DNA from: DUZB01 sp963747555
GTDB taxonomy: Bacteria > Desulfobacterota > DSM-4660 > Desulfatiglandales > Desulfatiglandaceae
Reading direction: 5' to 3'
Assembly (NCBI GenBank): GCA_963747555.1
Contig: CAVVFZ010000002.1
Coordinates: 157,346-221,345 of the forward strand
DNA length: 64,000 nt
Made by a program: the position numbers and the translations under genes. Below are positions 1 to 8,894 of this stretch, piece after piece. The notes under the pieces are model-generated. The model was not told the origin of the DNA and did not search any database. It worked only from the letters and a program-made list of their open reading frames with translations. Numbering within the stretch: position 1 is the stretch's first letter; each line of letters starts with the position of its first letter.

Positions 1-491
1 ACGATGTGCAGGGAATGCCCCCCTATGACGTGGCCAAGATGGGGCTTCGATACATTGCCCAAGACAAGAAAGTGTTTTCGGATCTCACCGTGGCCGAAAA
101 CCTTGAACTGGCCAGTTATGCCACTGGAGATCGTGATTGGGAACCGGTACTGAATTTTTTCCCAAAACTAAGGGGACTCCTCGGTCGTAAGGCCGGGTAT
201 CTGAGCGGAGGGGAACGCCAGATGCTCATGATCGGACGCGCCATTCTGGGCGATCCCCACCTGCTGCTGGTGGATGAACCCACCGAGGGATTGGCCCCCA
301 GCATCGTGGAGCAGCTTTGCGACATTTTTCTGGAGATGAAAAAACGCTGCGCATTAATTATCGTCGAACAAAACCTGTCGCTGGTTTCACGCATCTCCGA
401 TAAGGTCTACGCGATGAAGGAAGGCCGAATCGTCAGCGAGGTAACCGAGCCTGATGACATCAAAAACGTAGTTTTCGAGAAGTACCTCTAA
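1..491 (+). CDS. livF: Branched-chain amino acid ABC transporter ATPase (LivF), 5' end outside window
   Basis: ATP-hydrolysing subunit of a high-affinity branched-chain amino acid-type (HAAT) importer, acting on the cytoplasmic face of the membrane. The reading frame is already open at base 1, so the Walker A region lies upstream of the window. Visible are the ABC signature LSGGERQ, Walker B LLLVDEP followed by the D-loop, and the LivF-typical IIVEQN in place of the switch-loop segment. The C-terminus EKYL is family-like. It is followed 68 bp downstream by livM and then livH, so the order is F-M-H. The substrate could be an amino acid, amide or urea-type compound; the neighbouring catabolic genes favour an unusual amide or hydroxy acid, but this is inference. 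Confidence 0.9.
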   Translation, partial: DVQGMPPYDVAKMGLRYIAQDKKVFSDLTVAENLELASYATGDRDWEPVLNFFPKLRGLLGRKAGYLSGGERQMLMIGRAILGDPHLLLVDEPTEGLAPSIVEQLCDIFLEMKKRCALIIVEQNLSLVSRISDKVYAMKEGRIVSEVTEPDDIKNVVFEKYL

Positions 492-559
492 CCTGTACGG
501 CAATCCCGATTCTTAAGGCCGGACGGGCCACGGATATCACCCTCTGAGGACAACGGAAC

Positions 560-1540
560 ATGATTAGATTCTTAAAAGACTGGGGAGCGATGGTTTTGAT
601 CTTTGGATTACTCCTGCTTTCCAGATTCTTCCTGCCCCTGCCCTTTGCCACCGAAGTGTTGCTGTTTGGCATGTACACCATGGCCTGCAACTACCTGTTG
701 GGCTGGGTCGGGTTCATATCCTTCGGCCAGCCGGCCTACCTGGCCGTAGGCGGCTATGCATCGGCCATATACCTGTTTTATTTTGGCACCAACCCCTGGC
801 TGGCTATCCTGTGGGGCATACTCGCCGGCATCGTCGTTACCGCTTTAGTGGGACAGTTCTTTGTGAGGCTCCGTTCCGATTATTTCGCACTGGTTAACCT
901 GGCCTTTTGCGTGATCATGTTCTACTTTCTTGAAAACATCCTTAAGGACGTTACACAGGGGGATAACGGTCTTTTTTACATCTTTAGGATTGAAAAGACC
1001 CCCATCCTTAACCTGGGAAATCCAAAAGACCTTTACATCGCCGTTTTCGGAATAACCCTGCTGGTCTGGATCTTCTACAGATATCTGGACAGATCCTTTT
1101 TCGGGGCCTGCTGCAAAGCCACCAAATTAAATGAAGATAAGTTGATATTTTTGGGCTATTCCAGTTTTCAGATCCGATGGCTCTCCTTTATTATTGCCAA
1201 CACTACAGCATCCCTGGCCGGTTCGCTGTATGCGGTCTACTTCGGATCCATGAGCCCCGATTTCATCAGTTACCATCGGGCCGCCGACCCGGTGGTGGTC
1301 ACCATCCTGGGCGGAGTGGGCACCCTATACGGCCCACTGGTCGGGGCTTTCGCCTACATAGGGCTAAAGGATCTGGTGAGCGGATTCTTTACAAACTGGG
1401 AACTGCTCATCGGTGTTATCCTGGTGGCGATCATGCTGCGAGGCGAAAAGGGCATCTACGGCAGCCTCGCCCCCTGGTTTGAAAAGCGCCTCTTCTCGAA
1501 ATCCCTCAAGGCCAACCCTTTGATCAAGGAAGGTTCGTAA
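560..1540 (+). CDS. livM: Branched-chain amino acid ABC transporter permease LivM
   Basis: Membrane permease of the HAAT family importer, 326 residues, usual family length. About nine hydrophobic segments can be seen, beginning at residue 10. The conserved LivM segment (LLGWVGFISFGQPAYLAVGG, residues 47-66) is present, as is the EAA-like cytoplasmic loop region GVGTLYGPLVGAF near residue 250. The start is supported by a GAGG box about 12 bases upstream. It overlaps nothing, and the next gene livH begins 3 bases after its stop, indicating translational coupling of the two permeases. Confidence 0.9.
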   Translation: MIRFLKDWGAMVLIFGLLLLSRFFLPLPFATEVLLFGMYTMACNYLLGWVGFISFGQPAYLAVGGYASAIYLFYFGTNPWLAILWGILAGIVVTALVGQFFVRLRSDYFALVNLAFCVIMFYFLENILKDVTQGDNGLFYIFRIEKTPILNLGNPKDLYIAVFGITLLVWIFYRYLDRSFFGACCKATKLNEDKLIFLGYSSFQIRWLSFIIANTTASLAGSLYAVYFGSMSPDFISYHRAADPVVVTILGGVGTLYGPLVGAFAYIGLKDLVSGFFTNWELLIGVILVAIMLRGEKGIYGSLAPWFEKRLFSKSLKANPLIKEGS

Positions 1541-1543
1541 ACG

Positions 1544-2413
1544 ATGGACTTTCAGCTACTGGTTTCCGGTTTTATTTTTGGATTAAGTACCGGCAGCATC
1601 TTTTTTCTGCTGGCCATTGGACTTTCCTTGTGTTTCGGACTCATGCGCATTATAAGTCTGGATCAACTCACCTATTACGCCGCGGGCGCCTATATCACCT
1701 ACACGCTGTTGACGCTCACCGGAAACGCATGGTTCGGCATGCTGGGGGGAATGGTCGTTGCAGGAGGGTTGGCCTTTTTTGTGGAGCGGGTCATATTCAG
1801 GCGCATATACGAAAAAGATATCGCCTTTACCATGATCTCATCTTTTGGAATACTCATCGCCAGCGTGGGAGCCATCAAGTTCATATGGGGGCTGGTTCCC
1901 CGACCGGTCCCCGTACCCATTGAGGCTATGGTTACCATTTTCGGAACCGCCGTCCCCGTCTACCGCATCCTGGTGGTATGCATCGCGGTTTTGGTTTATG
2001 TGGGCATCTGGGCTTTCTTGAACAAGACGATCATCGGCAAGGCCATCCGGGCTGGCATCGAGGATGTGGAAAAGGTCGAAGGGCTCGGCATCAACGTGTA
2101 CAAGCTTTTTACCATCACCTTTGTCCTCGCGGGAATTCTCTCCGGGCTGGCGGGTGGATTGCAGGCGCCCCTGATCATGGTGGACCCGAATATGGGGATG
2201 GAAGTAATGGCCTACGTTTTCATGGTGGTGATTATCGGCGGTCTTGGGAGTATCAAGGGAACCCTGGTCTCGGCCTTTCTGGTGGGCCAGGTTACCTCAT
2301 TAGGCTCGCTCATCTATGCGCCGCTGGCCAATATGGCGCCGTTCACCATGATGCTTATTATTTTGTTGATCAAACCTACCGGCCTTTTTGGAAGTAAAAT
2401 GTTGAAACGCTGA
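1544..2413 (+). CDS. livH: Branched-chain amino acid ABC transporter permease LivH
   Basis: Second permease of the importer, 289 residues, with roughly eight membrane segments. The GLGSIKGTL loop near residue 228 is the conserved permease motif contacting the ATPase. In most LivH proteins the first loop reads like NFAHGEF; here the equivalent stretch is ISLDQLTYYAAGAY, so the usual N-x-A-x-G signature is absent, which may reflect a divergent substrate group. It is the last gene of the transporter operon and is followed by a strong terminator at 2443-2485. The periplasmic binding protein gene is not in the window. Confidence 0.88.
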   Translation: MDFQLLVSGFIFGLSTGSIFFLLAIGLSLCFGLMRIISLDQLTYYAAGAYITYTLLTLTGNAWFGMLGGMVVAGGLAFFVERVIFRRIYEKDIAFTMISSFGILIASVGAIKFIWGLVPRPVPVPIEAMVTIFGTAVPVYRILVVCIAVLVYVGIWAFLNKTIIGKAIRAGIEDVEKVEGLGINVYKLFTITFVLAGILSGLAGGLQAPLIMVDPNMGMEVMAYVFMVVIIGGLGSIKGTLVSAFLVGQVTSLGSLIYAPLANMAPFTMMLIILLIKPTGLFGSKMLKR

Positions 2414-2442
2414 CCTTGTGTCGAGGACCGCGTTTCTTTTTG

Positions 2443-2485
2443 ACCGAGTCGGCCAATCCCTTGATTTGCCGACCCGGTTTTTTTT
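2443..2485 (+). terminator. Rho-independent terminator after livH
   Basis: An 11-bp stem (ACCGAGTCGGC pairing with GCCGACCCGGT, one mismatch) with a 14-base loop is followed directly by eight T. It ends the livFMH transcript and lies only 16 bases before the next start codon, so the downstream dehydrogenase probably depends on readthrough or a promoter inside livH. Confidence 0.85.
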
Positions 2486-2500
2486 ATGATGGAGGAAACG

Positions 2501-3391
2501 ATGAAGAAAGTGGGACTTTTGGGCTTGGGAATCATGGGTTCGGCCATGTCTTCGAATCTGCTCAAGGCAGGATATGAAGTTATCGGCTGTGACCCGGTTG
2601 AAGAACAGGTGGCCAGGCTGGAGCGCCTGGGTGGAAAGGGTGCCGGCAACCCCCGTGAAGTGACTGAACAATGCCAAACGGTCATTACGTCGCTGCCGAC
2701 CGTGGCAGCCTTGCAGCAAGTAACCGCAGGTGATCAGGGTTTGGCCCATGCCTCGCGCGATGGTCTGATCGTGGTTGAATGCAGCACCTTTCCACTGGCC
2801 GCCAAGGAGGAGGCCAGGATCGCTTTGGAGCGGAGCGGGGCCATCATGCTGGACTGCCCGTTGAGCGGTACCGGCGCCCAGGCTGCCAAAGGCGATCTGG
2901 TCATCCTGGCCAGCGGCAACGAAGAGGCCTGCAAACGCTGCGAGCCGGTTTTTCATGCCATCGGGCGCGCCACCTATTATCTGGGCGCCTTTGGCGCGGG
3001 CTCCAAAATGAAGTTCGTGGCCAATCTCCTGGTGGCCATTCACAATGTCTCCGCTGCCGAGGCCTTTGTCATGGGCATGAAAGGCGGGCTGGACCCGGAG
3101 ACCATGTACCGGGTAATAGCCGACGGCGCGGGAAGCTCCCGCATGCTGGAGGTGCGCGGTCCCATGATGGTGGCCGGCAGCTATGAGCCGGCAACCATGA
3201 AAATGGGCGTGTTTCAAAAGGATATTGCCATGATTCGTGAGTTTGCCAGAGAGATGGGGAGCCCGACGCCGCTGCTGGATGTATCGGCCGGAATCTATGA
3301 CCAAGCCAATGCCAGGGGGTGGCAGGATTTGGACACGGGCGCGGTGTGTGCGGTATTGGAGCAGATGGCGGGTTTGAAACGTACTGCTTAG
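2501..3391 (+). CDS. NAD(P)-dependent 3-hydroxyisobutyrate dehydrogenase-family beta-hydroxyacid dehydrogenase
   Basis: Oxidises a beta-hydroxy acid to its semialdehyde, or reduces the semialdehyde (family includes 3-hydroxyisobutyrate dehydrogenase, tartronate semialdehyde reductase and succinic semialdehyde reductases). The N-terminal Rossmann motif GLGIMGSAM starts at residue 7, the substrate-binding signature DCPLSGTGAQAAKG lies near residue 123 and the catalytic lysine is in GSKMKFVANLL near residue 172. The start at 2501 is preferred to an in-frame ATG at 2486 because GGAGG lies 5 bases upstream of 2501. Length 296 residues is normal. The exact substrate cannot be told from sequence; the adjacent amidohydrolase operon suggests a semialdehyde intermediate of the same pathway. 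Confidence 0.85.
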   Translation: MKKVGLLGLGIMGSAMSSNLLKAGYEVIGCDPVEEQVARLERLGGKGAGNPREVTEQCQTVITSLPTVAALQQVTAGDQGLAHASRDGLIVVECSTFPLAAKEEARIALERSGAIMLDCPLSGTGAQAAKGDLVILASGNEEACKRCEPVFHAIGRATYYLGAFGAGSKMKFVANLLVAIHNVSAAEAFVMGMKGGLDPETMYRVIADGAGSSRMLEVRGPMMVAGSYEPATMKMGVFQKDIAMIREFAREMGSPTPLLDVSAGIYDQANARGWQDLDTGAVCAVLEQMAGLKRTA

Positions 3392-3399
3392 CTGAAAAA

Positions 3400-4269
3400 T
3401 TACACTGCGGAAGCTATCTTGAGAGAGTCTTGCTTCCGTAAATGGGACTCCACAGTCTGCAGCGTCATGGACATGACGGGGGGTGGATTCAACCCCAGGC
3501 CACGGAGGACCTCGGCGGTAAGAACGGGCAGGCCGGCTTCATCACCCAGTCGGGTTCGGGCCTCACGCACAAGGGCCGCCATTTTATCCAGGTAGGCCAG
3601 GCCTTCTTCAAGGGTGGCTTGGATATCATCTCCTTCTATGGGATCGGGAGAAAGGGAGGTGTAAAGACGACGCACACCCTTCAGGCCCAGCAGGCTTTGC
3701 AGGGAGGCACGGGACTGGTCCAGGTCCACATAAAGCGGAATGCCAAGCACTTGTGGGATCGCGTCCCCCGCAATGAGGGTCCCTTCCTCCAAACAGAACA
3801 GGCTCACAGATCCCTTGGAATGACCTGGCGTGTAGATGATTTGCAAGGAAATCCCTCCCAAATCAACGATCTCCCCATCGCGCAAAAGGCGATTCACCCT
3901 TACCGGCCCGCCCACCATCTCATGAAAATTGTGAACGGCCCTTTCCCGGTAATGGAGGTCCGGGTTTTCAATCCATCGCGCCGCTTCGGGGTGGGCGGCG
4001 AAGGTGGGCGACGCCAATTTGGACAGACGGGCGCTGCAGCCGATGTGGTCCGGGTGCGCATGGGTGTGGATCACCAGCTTTATTTCCGAAATGTCTCGCT
4101 CCATTTCGGCCAAGGCTCGGATCAGGTCTGTTTCGTTGGCCGCCGTGCCGGTATCTATAAGACAGAGATCCCTCCCCGTAACGGCAAAAGCGCAGACCTG
4201 GCGGGTGAGCCTTTTCTCCGGGCTCACGGCCAATTCAAAATTCAAGGGAATGGGGATGATTTTGCTCAT
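3400..4269 (-). CDS. MBL-fold metallohydrolase
   Basis: Metallo-beta-lactamase fold hydrolase of 289 residues, probably cytoplasmic. The metal site motif HTHAHPDHIG is at about residue 69 and the later ligand region TPGHSKGSVSLF near residue 148, with a further Asp in AGDAIP. Family members act as glyoxalase II-type thioesterases, lactonases or other hydrolases, so the substrate is undetermined. AGGAGC lies before the start. It is the last gene of a five-gene minus-strand operon and starts 14 bases after the DUF362 gene. It converges with the 3-hydroxyisobutyrate dehydrogenase-like gene, whose stop is only 8 bases away. Confidence 0.8.
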   Translation of the reverse strand: MSKIIPIPLNFELAVSPEKRLTRQVCAFAVTGRDLCLIDTGTAANETDLIRALAEMERDISEIKLVIHTHAHPDHIGCSARLSKLASPTFAAHPEAARWIENPDLHYRERAVHNFHEMVGGPVRVNRLLRDGEIVDLGGISLQIIYTPGHSKGSVSLFCLEEGTLIAGDAIPQVLGIPLYVDLDQSRASLQSLLGLKGVRRLYTSLSPDPIEGDDIQATLEEGLAYLDKMAALVREARTRLGDEAGLPVLTAEVLRGLGLNPPPVMSMTLQTVESHLRKQDSLKIASAV

Positions 4270-4283
4270 AAACCTGCTCCTGA

Positions 4284-5426
4284 TTATTCAACTGCCTGTA
4301 ACTGAGCCATGATCTCTTCATCAGGCAGAAGTTCCAGTGCCCCATGTTCACAGACCTCCTTGCAGGCGCTGCAAAGGATACATTGATCGCGCTCCAGCCT
4401 CGGCGTGGATTCGCCGCCAATCAAGGCTTGTTGGGGGCAAACATCCGTGCAGGCTGTACAACCCTGATTGAATCGGCACTTTTCTCCATCAATCACTGGC
4501 CGAAAGGCCACGCGCTGGCGATAATACAATCGACTGGTGCTTCCCGTGCCCACACCGGCCTTGTAGGCATAACTGGCCTCTGGCGGCTCTTCGGGCTTGG
4601 GGTAGTCTGTTATGGTGGCGGCCTCGCCCTCCACCTGGATGTTGCGCAATCGGGTCTCTCCCAGACTAAACTCTCTTGCCAGCATGAGCAAGGGAACCTG
4701 CTCCGGTTCGAACCCGATCATCTTTGCTTCCACCGTGTCCAGGGCGGCAGCATCATCGGAGGCCAAAACCTTGTTCACGGGGTAGGTGATGGGAGAGGCG
4801 GGACCGTATCCCCCCATGGCGACAATCGCATCCATGATGACCAGATCGGGCGGTTTGAGCCGGAACATTTCCAAAAGGATGCGGGCGAAACGATCGGGCG
4901 TTATGGCGTAGTAGTGATACCAGGATTTTTGGGCCCCGCTCAACAGGCCATAGTTGTTCTTGATACCGCCGCTGGTCATGGTGAGACCGTGGGTTTTCAT
5001 CTTGGGCAGTGAGATGTATACCTCCGCGTCCAAAACGTCGGCAAGAACCGCCACCTCACGCTCAAACGGGTGCATCAGTTTTACCATGCGCAGGTTTTTG
5101 CTCATGTTGGTGTAGTAAGGTCCGGCCACTTCCTTGAACCGCACCTCCGAGCATACCTCATCGGACCGACCGTAGAATTCCGTGCCCACGGAATCCCCCA
5201 CAAGAATTTCACGGGGCCCCAGTGTCTCGACCTTTTTGATAACGGCTTCGAGAAGCTTATAATGGGTCACCATGGCGGTATCCGTGTCAGGATTACAGGG
5301 CTTGAGGGCGTTCGGTTTGATCACCACCCGTTTTCCAGCAATCTTCAGTGGAAATGCCGCAAAGGCCCTGTCCACCGCATCGGCACAATTTTCATAACTG
5401 CTTTCCATCACCAAAACTTTACTCAT
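4284..5426 (-). CDS. DUF362 family protein with C-terminal 2[4Fe-4S] ferredoxin domain
   Basis: 380 residues. The N-terminal two thirds match the DUF362 fold found in many anaerobes (IKPNALKP near residue 34, and LPKMKTHGLTMTSGGIKNN near 140). The C-terminal part carries two ferredoxin cysteine clusters, CX5CX2CX3CP in GCTACTDVCP and CX2CX2CX3C in CILCSACKEVC, expected to hold two [4Fe-4S] clusters. Function is unknown for the family; an electron-transfer role is inferred from the clusters. It sits between the amidohydrolase (27 bp) and MBL hydrolase (14 bp) genes in one operon, which suggests a redox step in the same pathway. Confidence 0.82.
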   Translation of the reverse strand: MSKVLVMESSYENCADAVDRAFAAFPLKIAGKRVVIKPNALKPCNPDTDTAMVTHYKLLEAVIKKVETLGPREILVGDSVGTEFYGRSDEVCSEVRFKEVAGPYYTNMSKNLRMVKLMHPFEREVAVLADVLDAEVYISLPKMKTHGLTMTSGGIKNNYGLLSGAQKSWYHYYAITPDRFARILLEMFRLKPPDLVIMDAIVAMGGYGPASPITYPVNKVLASDDAAALDTVEAKMIGFEPEQVPLLMLAREFSLGETRLRNIQVEGEAATITDYPKPEEPPEASYAYKAGVGTGSTSRLYYRQRVAFRPVIDGEKCRFNQGCTACTDVCPQQALIGGESTPRLERDQCILCSACKEVCEHGALELLPDEEIMAQLQAVE

Positions 5427-5453
5427 GACTGCTCCCTGCTGATTAAAAATAGA

Positions 5454-6821
5454 TTAGCAACAGTTTTGATTTACATCGATGCGGGGGACGAACCGGCCAT
5501 CTCCGGGTTCGCCGGCTGGGCGTCCTTCTTCCGCCACGATTTTTCCGCGCAACAAGGTCTTGATTACCTTGCCCGTAAGTTTCATGCCATCGAAAGGAGT
5601 CCAGCCGCATTTGGAAACGATATCCTGGTTGCGTACAACCTCCTTTCTCTCAGCATCCACCAAGAGCAGGTCCGCATCCGAACCGGGCAAGAGACATCCC
5701 TTCTTGGGATAGAGGCCGTATATCCGGGCCGGAGTCTCACAGAGCATGCGCACCAGGTCCCCTAATCCTAAGACCTTCTGGGAAGCCAGGTTGAGCATCA
5801 AACGTATGGTGGTCTCCATACCTGGTATGCCGTAAGGCGCGGCCCAGATGTCGTTGATGCCCGCGGCCTTCATTTCCCTGGGAAACGGACAATGATCGGT
5901 GCCGATGTAATCCACCATGCCCATCCCCAAAGCCTTGCGCATTGCCGCCACGGTTGCCGGCGGCCGGACGGCGGGAGCGAACTTTAGCCAGGGTCCTTTT
6001 ATAACAAGATCCTCGGTGGTGACGTAGAAATAATGGGGGCAGCTTTCAGCATACAGATGGGCGCCCTTCAGGCGGGCCTCGCTGATCAGGTTCAGACAGG
6101 CAGGCTGGCTCACGTGAGCGATAACGGCCCTGGCCCCGGTTTGGGTCGCCAGGTTCACCACCGTATTCACGGCCATATATTCGGCATCTTCGGAACGCCA
6201 GTCATATACGGTGAGATAGTCCGTGCGATTCGCCCGCCGTAACATCAACTCGTTGGTCTTGAGGATACTGTCGTCTTCGGCATGGATCAGGGTGGTTCCG
6301 TTGAAAGTGGTCAAGGTCTTGAATAGCTCTCGCATGGGACCCGCCGGCATTGGCTCCACGCCGTGCAGCTCGCAGACGAAGGTCTTGAAGGCGACAGCCC
6401 CGGCATCCCACATGTCCTTCAACTTGTCCAGGTTCCCGGGGATAGCTCCGCCCATGAAGGCGAAATCCACCATGGCTTTGGGTTCACAGTGGGCCACCTT
6501 CTCTCGAAATATGTTCACGTTGTGCACAGGGGGTTCGGTACGGTGATGTTCGATCACGGTGGTGACCCCACCCACTGCCGCTGCTGCGGTGCCGGTGGTG
6601 AAATCCTCGCGATCGGTGTGTCCCGGGTCCATCATGTGGACGTGGGCATCTACCATGCCGGGCATGACAATCAAACCCCGCGCATCGATTTCCTGAAGGG
6701 CCTTGATTTCCTCCAGTCGCCCCAAAGCCAACACCTTACCGTCTTTGATGAACACATCCGTTTCAATCACACCCATGGGTGTGATCAATCGTCCTCCCTT
6801 TATCGCCAGATCAACCTTCAT
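5454..6821 (-). CDS. Dihydroorotase/hydantoinase/allantoinase-type cyclic amidohydrolase
   Basis: Binuclear zinc hydrolase opening a cyclic amide ring (dihydropyrimidine, hydantoin or allantoin-type substrate). The first metal motif DAHVHMMDPGHTDRED lies near residue 56, the bridging carbamylated lysine is expected in AVAFKTFVCE near 148, later His ligands are in LIHAED and IAHVS, and the Asp is in GTDHCPFP near 306. At 455 residues it fits the family. The start at 6821 is chosen over an upstream ATG at 6845 because GGGAGG lies just before it. It is third in the minus-strand operon after the XRE-cupin and SDR genes. It is not near pyr genes, so a catabolic role is more likely than de novo pyrimidine synthesis. 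Confidence 0.85.
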   Translation of the reverse strand: MKVDLAIKGGRLITPMGVIETDVFIKDGKVLALGRLEEIKALQEIDARGLIVMPGMVDAHVHMMDPGHTDREDFTTGTAAAAVGGVTTVIEHHRTEPPVHNVNIFREKVAHCEPKAMVDFAFMGGAIPGNLDKLKDMWDAGAVAFKTFVCELHGVEPMPAGPMRELFKTLTTFNGTTLIHAEDDSILKTNELMLRRANRTDYLTVYDWRSEDAEYMAVNTVVNLATQTGARAVIAHVSQPACLNLISEARLKGAHLYAESCPHYFYVTTEDLVIKGPWLKFAPAVRPPATVAAMRKALGMGMVDYIGTDHCPFPREMKAAGINDIWAAPYGIPGMETTIRLMLNLASQKVLGLGDLVRMLCETPARIYGLYPKKGCLLPGSDADLLLVDAERKEVVRNQDIVSKCGWTPFDGMKLTGKVIKTLLRGKIVAEEGRPAGEPGDGRFVPRIDVNQNCC

Positions 6822-6854
6822 GGTTCCTCCCTTTGACCCCTTCATGGATGGAAA

Positions 6855-7619
6855 TTACCAGGCGGTCCAGCCTCCGTCCACGGGCAATGTTACTCCTGTG
6901 ACCATGTCGGAAGCCGAACTGGCCAGGAACACCATGGGGCCCACCAGATCTTCGGGCTCACAAAAGCGGCCCATGGGAATGCGACCCAGAACGTTGCTTC
7001 GCCACTGCGGGTCGGCAAAAAGTTTCTCGTTCATGGGGGTGTGGACCGCCGTGGGGGCAATGGCATTCACGCAGACCCCTGACTTGGACCATTCGATGGC
7101 AAGCACTTTGGTGACTTGGGTAACGCCACCTTTGCTTGATGCGTAGGAAGCACGTTTTTCAAAACCCACAAGTCCAAAGGTGGAACTGATGTTGATGATT
7201 TTTCCCCTGCCTCGGTCCAGCATTTTGCGGCCGAAAACCTGGGAACAGAAAAACAGCCCTTTCAGATTCGTATTGAGGATGCGGTCCCAGCTTTCCTCGG
7301 TCACATCCAGGGCGAGCTGGTTCACATTGGTCCCGGCGTTGTTTACCAGGATGTCGATGGGTCCCAGTTCCATTTCAGCTGCTTTTTGAAGCTTTTCTAT
7401 GCTATCCAGTTTTTGTACATCCACCGGGTGGACCACGCATCGTCTACCCATGTCTCGAATCTTTCCGGCCAGATCTTCCAATTCCGTAACGGTGCGGCTG
7501 GATACCACCACGTCCGCACCTGCCTGGGCCAGGCCCAGGGCCAGCGTATAACCTATGCCCCGTCCGGCGCCCACCATCACGGCTTTCATTCCGGCTAAAC
7601 TAAAGCTTGGAAAATTCAT
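6855..7619 (-). CDS. SDR family NAD(P)-dependent oxidoreductase
   Basis: Classical short-chain dehydrogenase of 254 residues. The cofactor motif GAGRGIG is at residue 17 (a variant of TGxxxGIG), the structural NNAG is near 91, and the catalytic Ser and the YASSK active site are near 143 and 156. Such enzymes interconvert alcohols and ketones, often 3-oxoacyl or 2-oxo compounds; substrate unknown here. AAGGA precedes the start. Gaps of 38 bp to the regulator gene upstream and 33 bp to the amidohydrolase downstream place it inside the operon. Confidence 0.88.
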   Translation of the reverse strand: MNFPSFSLAGMKAVMVGAGRGIGYTLALGLAQAGADVVVSSRTVTELEDLAGKIRDMGRRCVVHPVDVQKLDSIEKLQKAAEMELGPIDILVNNAGTNVNQLALDVTEESWDRILNTNLKGLFFCSQVFGRKMLDRGRGKIINISSTFGLVGFEKRASYASSKGGVTQVTKVLAIEWSKSGVCVNAIAPTAVHTPMNEKLFADPQWRSNVLGRIPMGRFCEPEDLVGPMVFLASSASDMVTGVTLPVDGGWTAW

Positions 7620-7657
7620 GAGTTAAATCCTTCTTTTTGTCCGGATAACGGTTGGTG

Positions 7658-8317
7658 CTAAAACGAAGGTGGCGTCAAGACCCAGATCACTTCTATAGAT
7701 TCGCCTTCCACCGCCCTCCAGGAATGGGGCACATTGGCTGGGTAGTAGATACAATCCCCCTCATCCAAAAGGAATACTTCATCGCTGACGGTTACCTCCA
7801 GGACTCCTTTGAGAACCAATCCTATTTTTTCTCCCTGCAAATCAACCATGGGTTCATCTCCGGAAGTTTGCCCCGGTTTTACCACCATGTGTAATAACTC
7901 CATTTGACGGTTCATGTCAGGAGTCGTCAAATCATACATTACGTTAGATCCTGGCAGAGCAAATCTCTTACGCCGGTCGGAACGGACAACTTGTACATCC
8001 TTGATATATTCAGGCTGGGCAATGTGATTTTCCGAAGGCGGTTGGGGATATTCCCAACCATTGTTGGAGATACCGGTAGCGTTTTTGGAAAAAAAGTTCA
8101 CCACGCTGAAACCAAATGTTGCGGCGATCTTTTTCAATGTTGTGATGGAAGGCTCCGTCTTTCCTCTCTCCACCTGCGAGATGAGGCTTCTTGAAAGCCC
8201 CGTTCTATTCGACACCGCCTCCAGAGTAAGGTGCCGTTTGTTTCTTTCCTCTCTAATTTTGCTTCCCAGTTCGCTCAGGGAAGGCTGTTTAATGCTTTGT
8301 TGAACCTGGTCCGTCAT
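7658..8317 (-). CDS. XRE-family transcriptional regulator with C-terminal cupin sensor domain
   Basis: 219 residues from the ATG at 8317, which has AGGAAG about 8 bases upstream; a longer frame to 8410 lacks a ribosome-binding site. Residues 20-75 form a helix-turn-helix (LTLEAVSNRTGLSRSLISQV), followed by a cupin fold (VVKPGQTSGDEPMVDL, GEKIGLVLKG, LDEGDCIYYPANVPHSW). This architecture is typical of local regulators that sense a small metabolite through the cupin. It heads the five-gene minus-strand operon and is divergent from the M24 peptidase gene, so it probably controls both promoters through the shared intergenic region. Confidence 0.88.
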   Translation of the reverse strand: MTDQVQQSIKQPSLSELGSKIREERNKRHLTLEAVSNRTGLSRSLISQVERGKTEPSITTLKKIAATFGFSVVNFFSKNATGISNNGWEYPQPPSENHIAQPEYIKDVQVVRSDRRKRFALPGSNVMYDLTTPDMNRQMELLHMVVKPGQTSGDEPMVDLQGEKIGLVLKGVLEVTVSDEVFLLDEGDCIYYPANVPHSWRAVEGESIEVIWVLTPPSF

Positions 8318-8410
8318 CTGAGGTCTTCCTTGAAATTGCCACAATGTTGTGCCTGCCAGGCTGCTCGATGATCTTTTTTTTCCACAGGCACGCCAGGTTG
8401 ATGATGGCAA

Positions 8411-8894
8411 TAATATGACTTAGTATAAGTTTAACATATAAAGAATATCTCTCGGATTAAATGATGTCAAGAAAATAGTACTGACACTGACAATAAGTTC
8501 ATTTATCCTGTAATCCATAAAAAGACCTGAGCCTGCCCGTGATTGCGCGCTTCCCACTATTTGTTTGAATAGATAGAAATAATATATAGTTGCATGGATC
8601 ATGGCACGTGGTTTATTCCCAAGGCGAAGATGAGAATCATTTTTTCTCGTAGTAAAATTATTTTCTTGACATTGTATTTGCTGTATTGATAGGAAAAGAA
8701 AGTTTTATTGACTAATTTTCATGTACATATTTCAGGGATACGCTTGATAGTCCCCAGGAATGGTACAGAAACCCTTGGATCTTTTGATTTTACGAAACGC
8801 TGCGGACCTCATGGAGGAATGTAGCCCCAAATTATCCAACAGGGAGAATATAACCGCATAAGAGCTACAGTGAGATAGCAGAAAGGAGTTTAAA
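8411..8894. promoter_or_regulatory. Divergent regulatory region with an inverted 14-base repeat
   Basis: AT-rich 480-bp gap between the XRE-cupin operon and the M24 peptidase gene. The 14-mer TATTTTCTTGACAT occurs at 8659-8672 on the plus strand and again at 8477-8464 on the minus strand, each containing the -35 hexamer TTGACA of a promoter pointing outward. The plus-strand copy lacks a good -10 at 17 bases (ATAGGA), so it may need activation. The shared 14-mer is a candidate operator for the adjacent regulator. No other gene is seen here. Confidence 0.5.
8442..8470 (-). promoter_or_regulatory. Sigma70-type promoter of the XRE-cupin operon
   Basis: On the minus strand TTGACA (8470-8465), a 17-base spacer and TATTCT (8447-8442) form a near-consensus promoter. 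The predicted start near 8434 gives a leader of about 115 bases before the regulator gene. Confidence 0.7.

Noticed and set aside
8600..8620. Sigma54 promoter (TGGCAC box) before the M24 peptidase gene
   Set aside because: TGGCAC at about 8603 is not followed by the needed TTGC at the -12 position.
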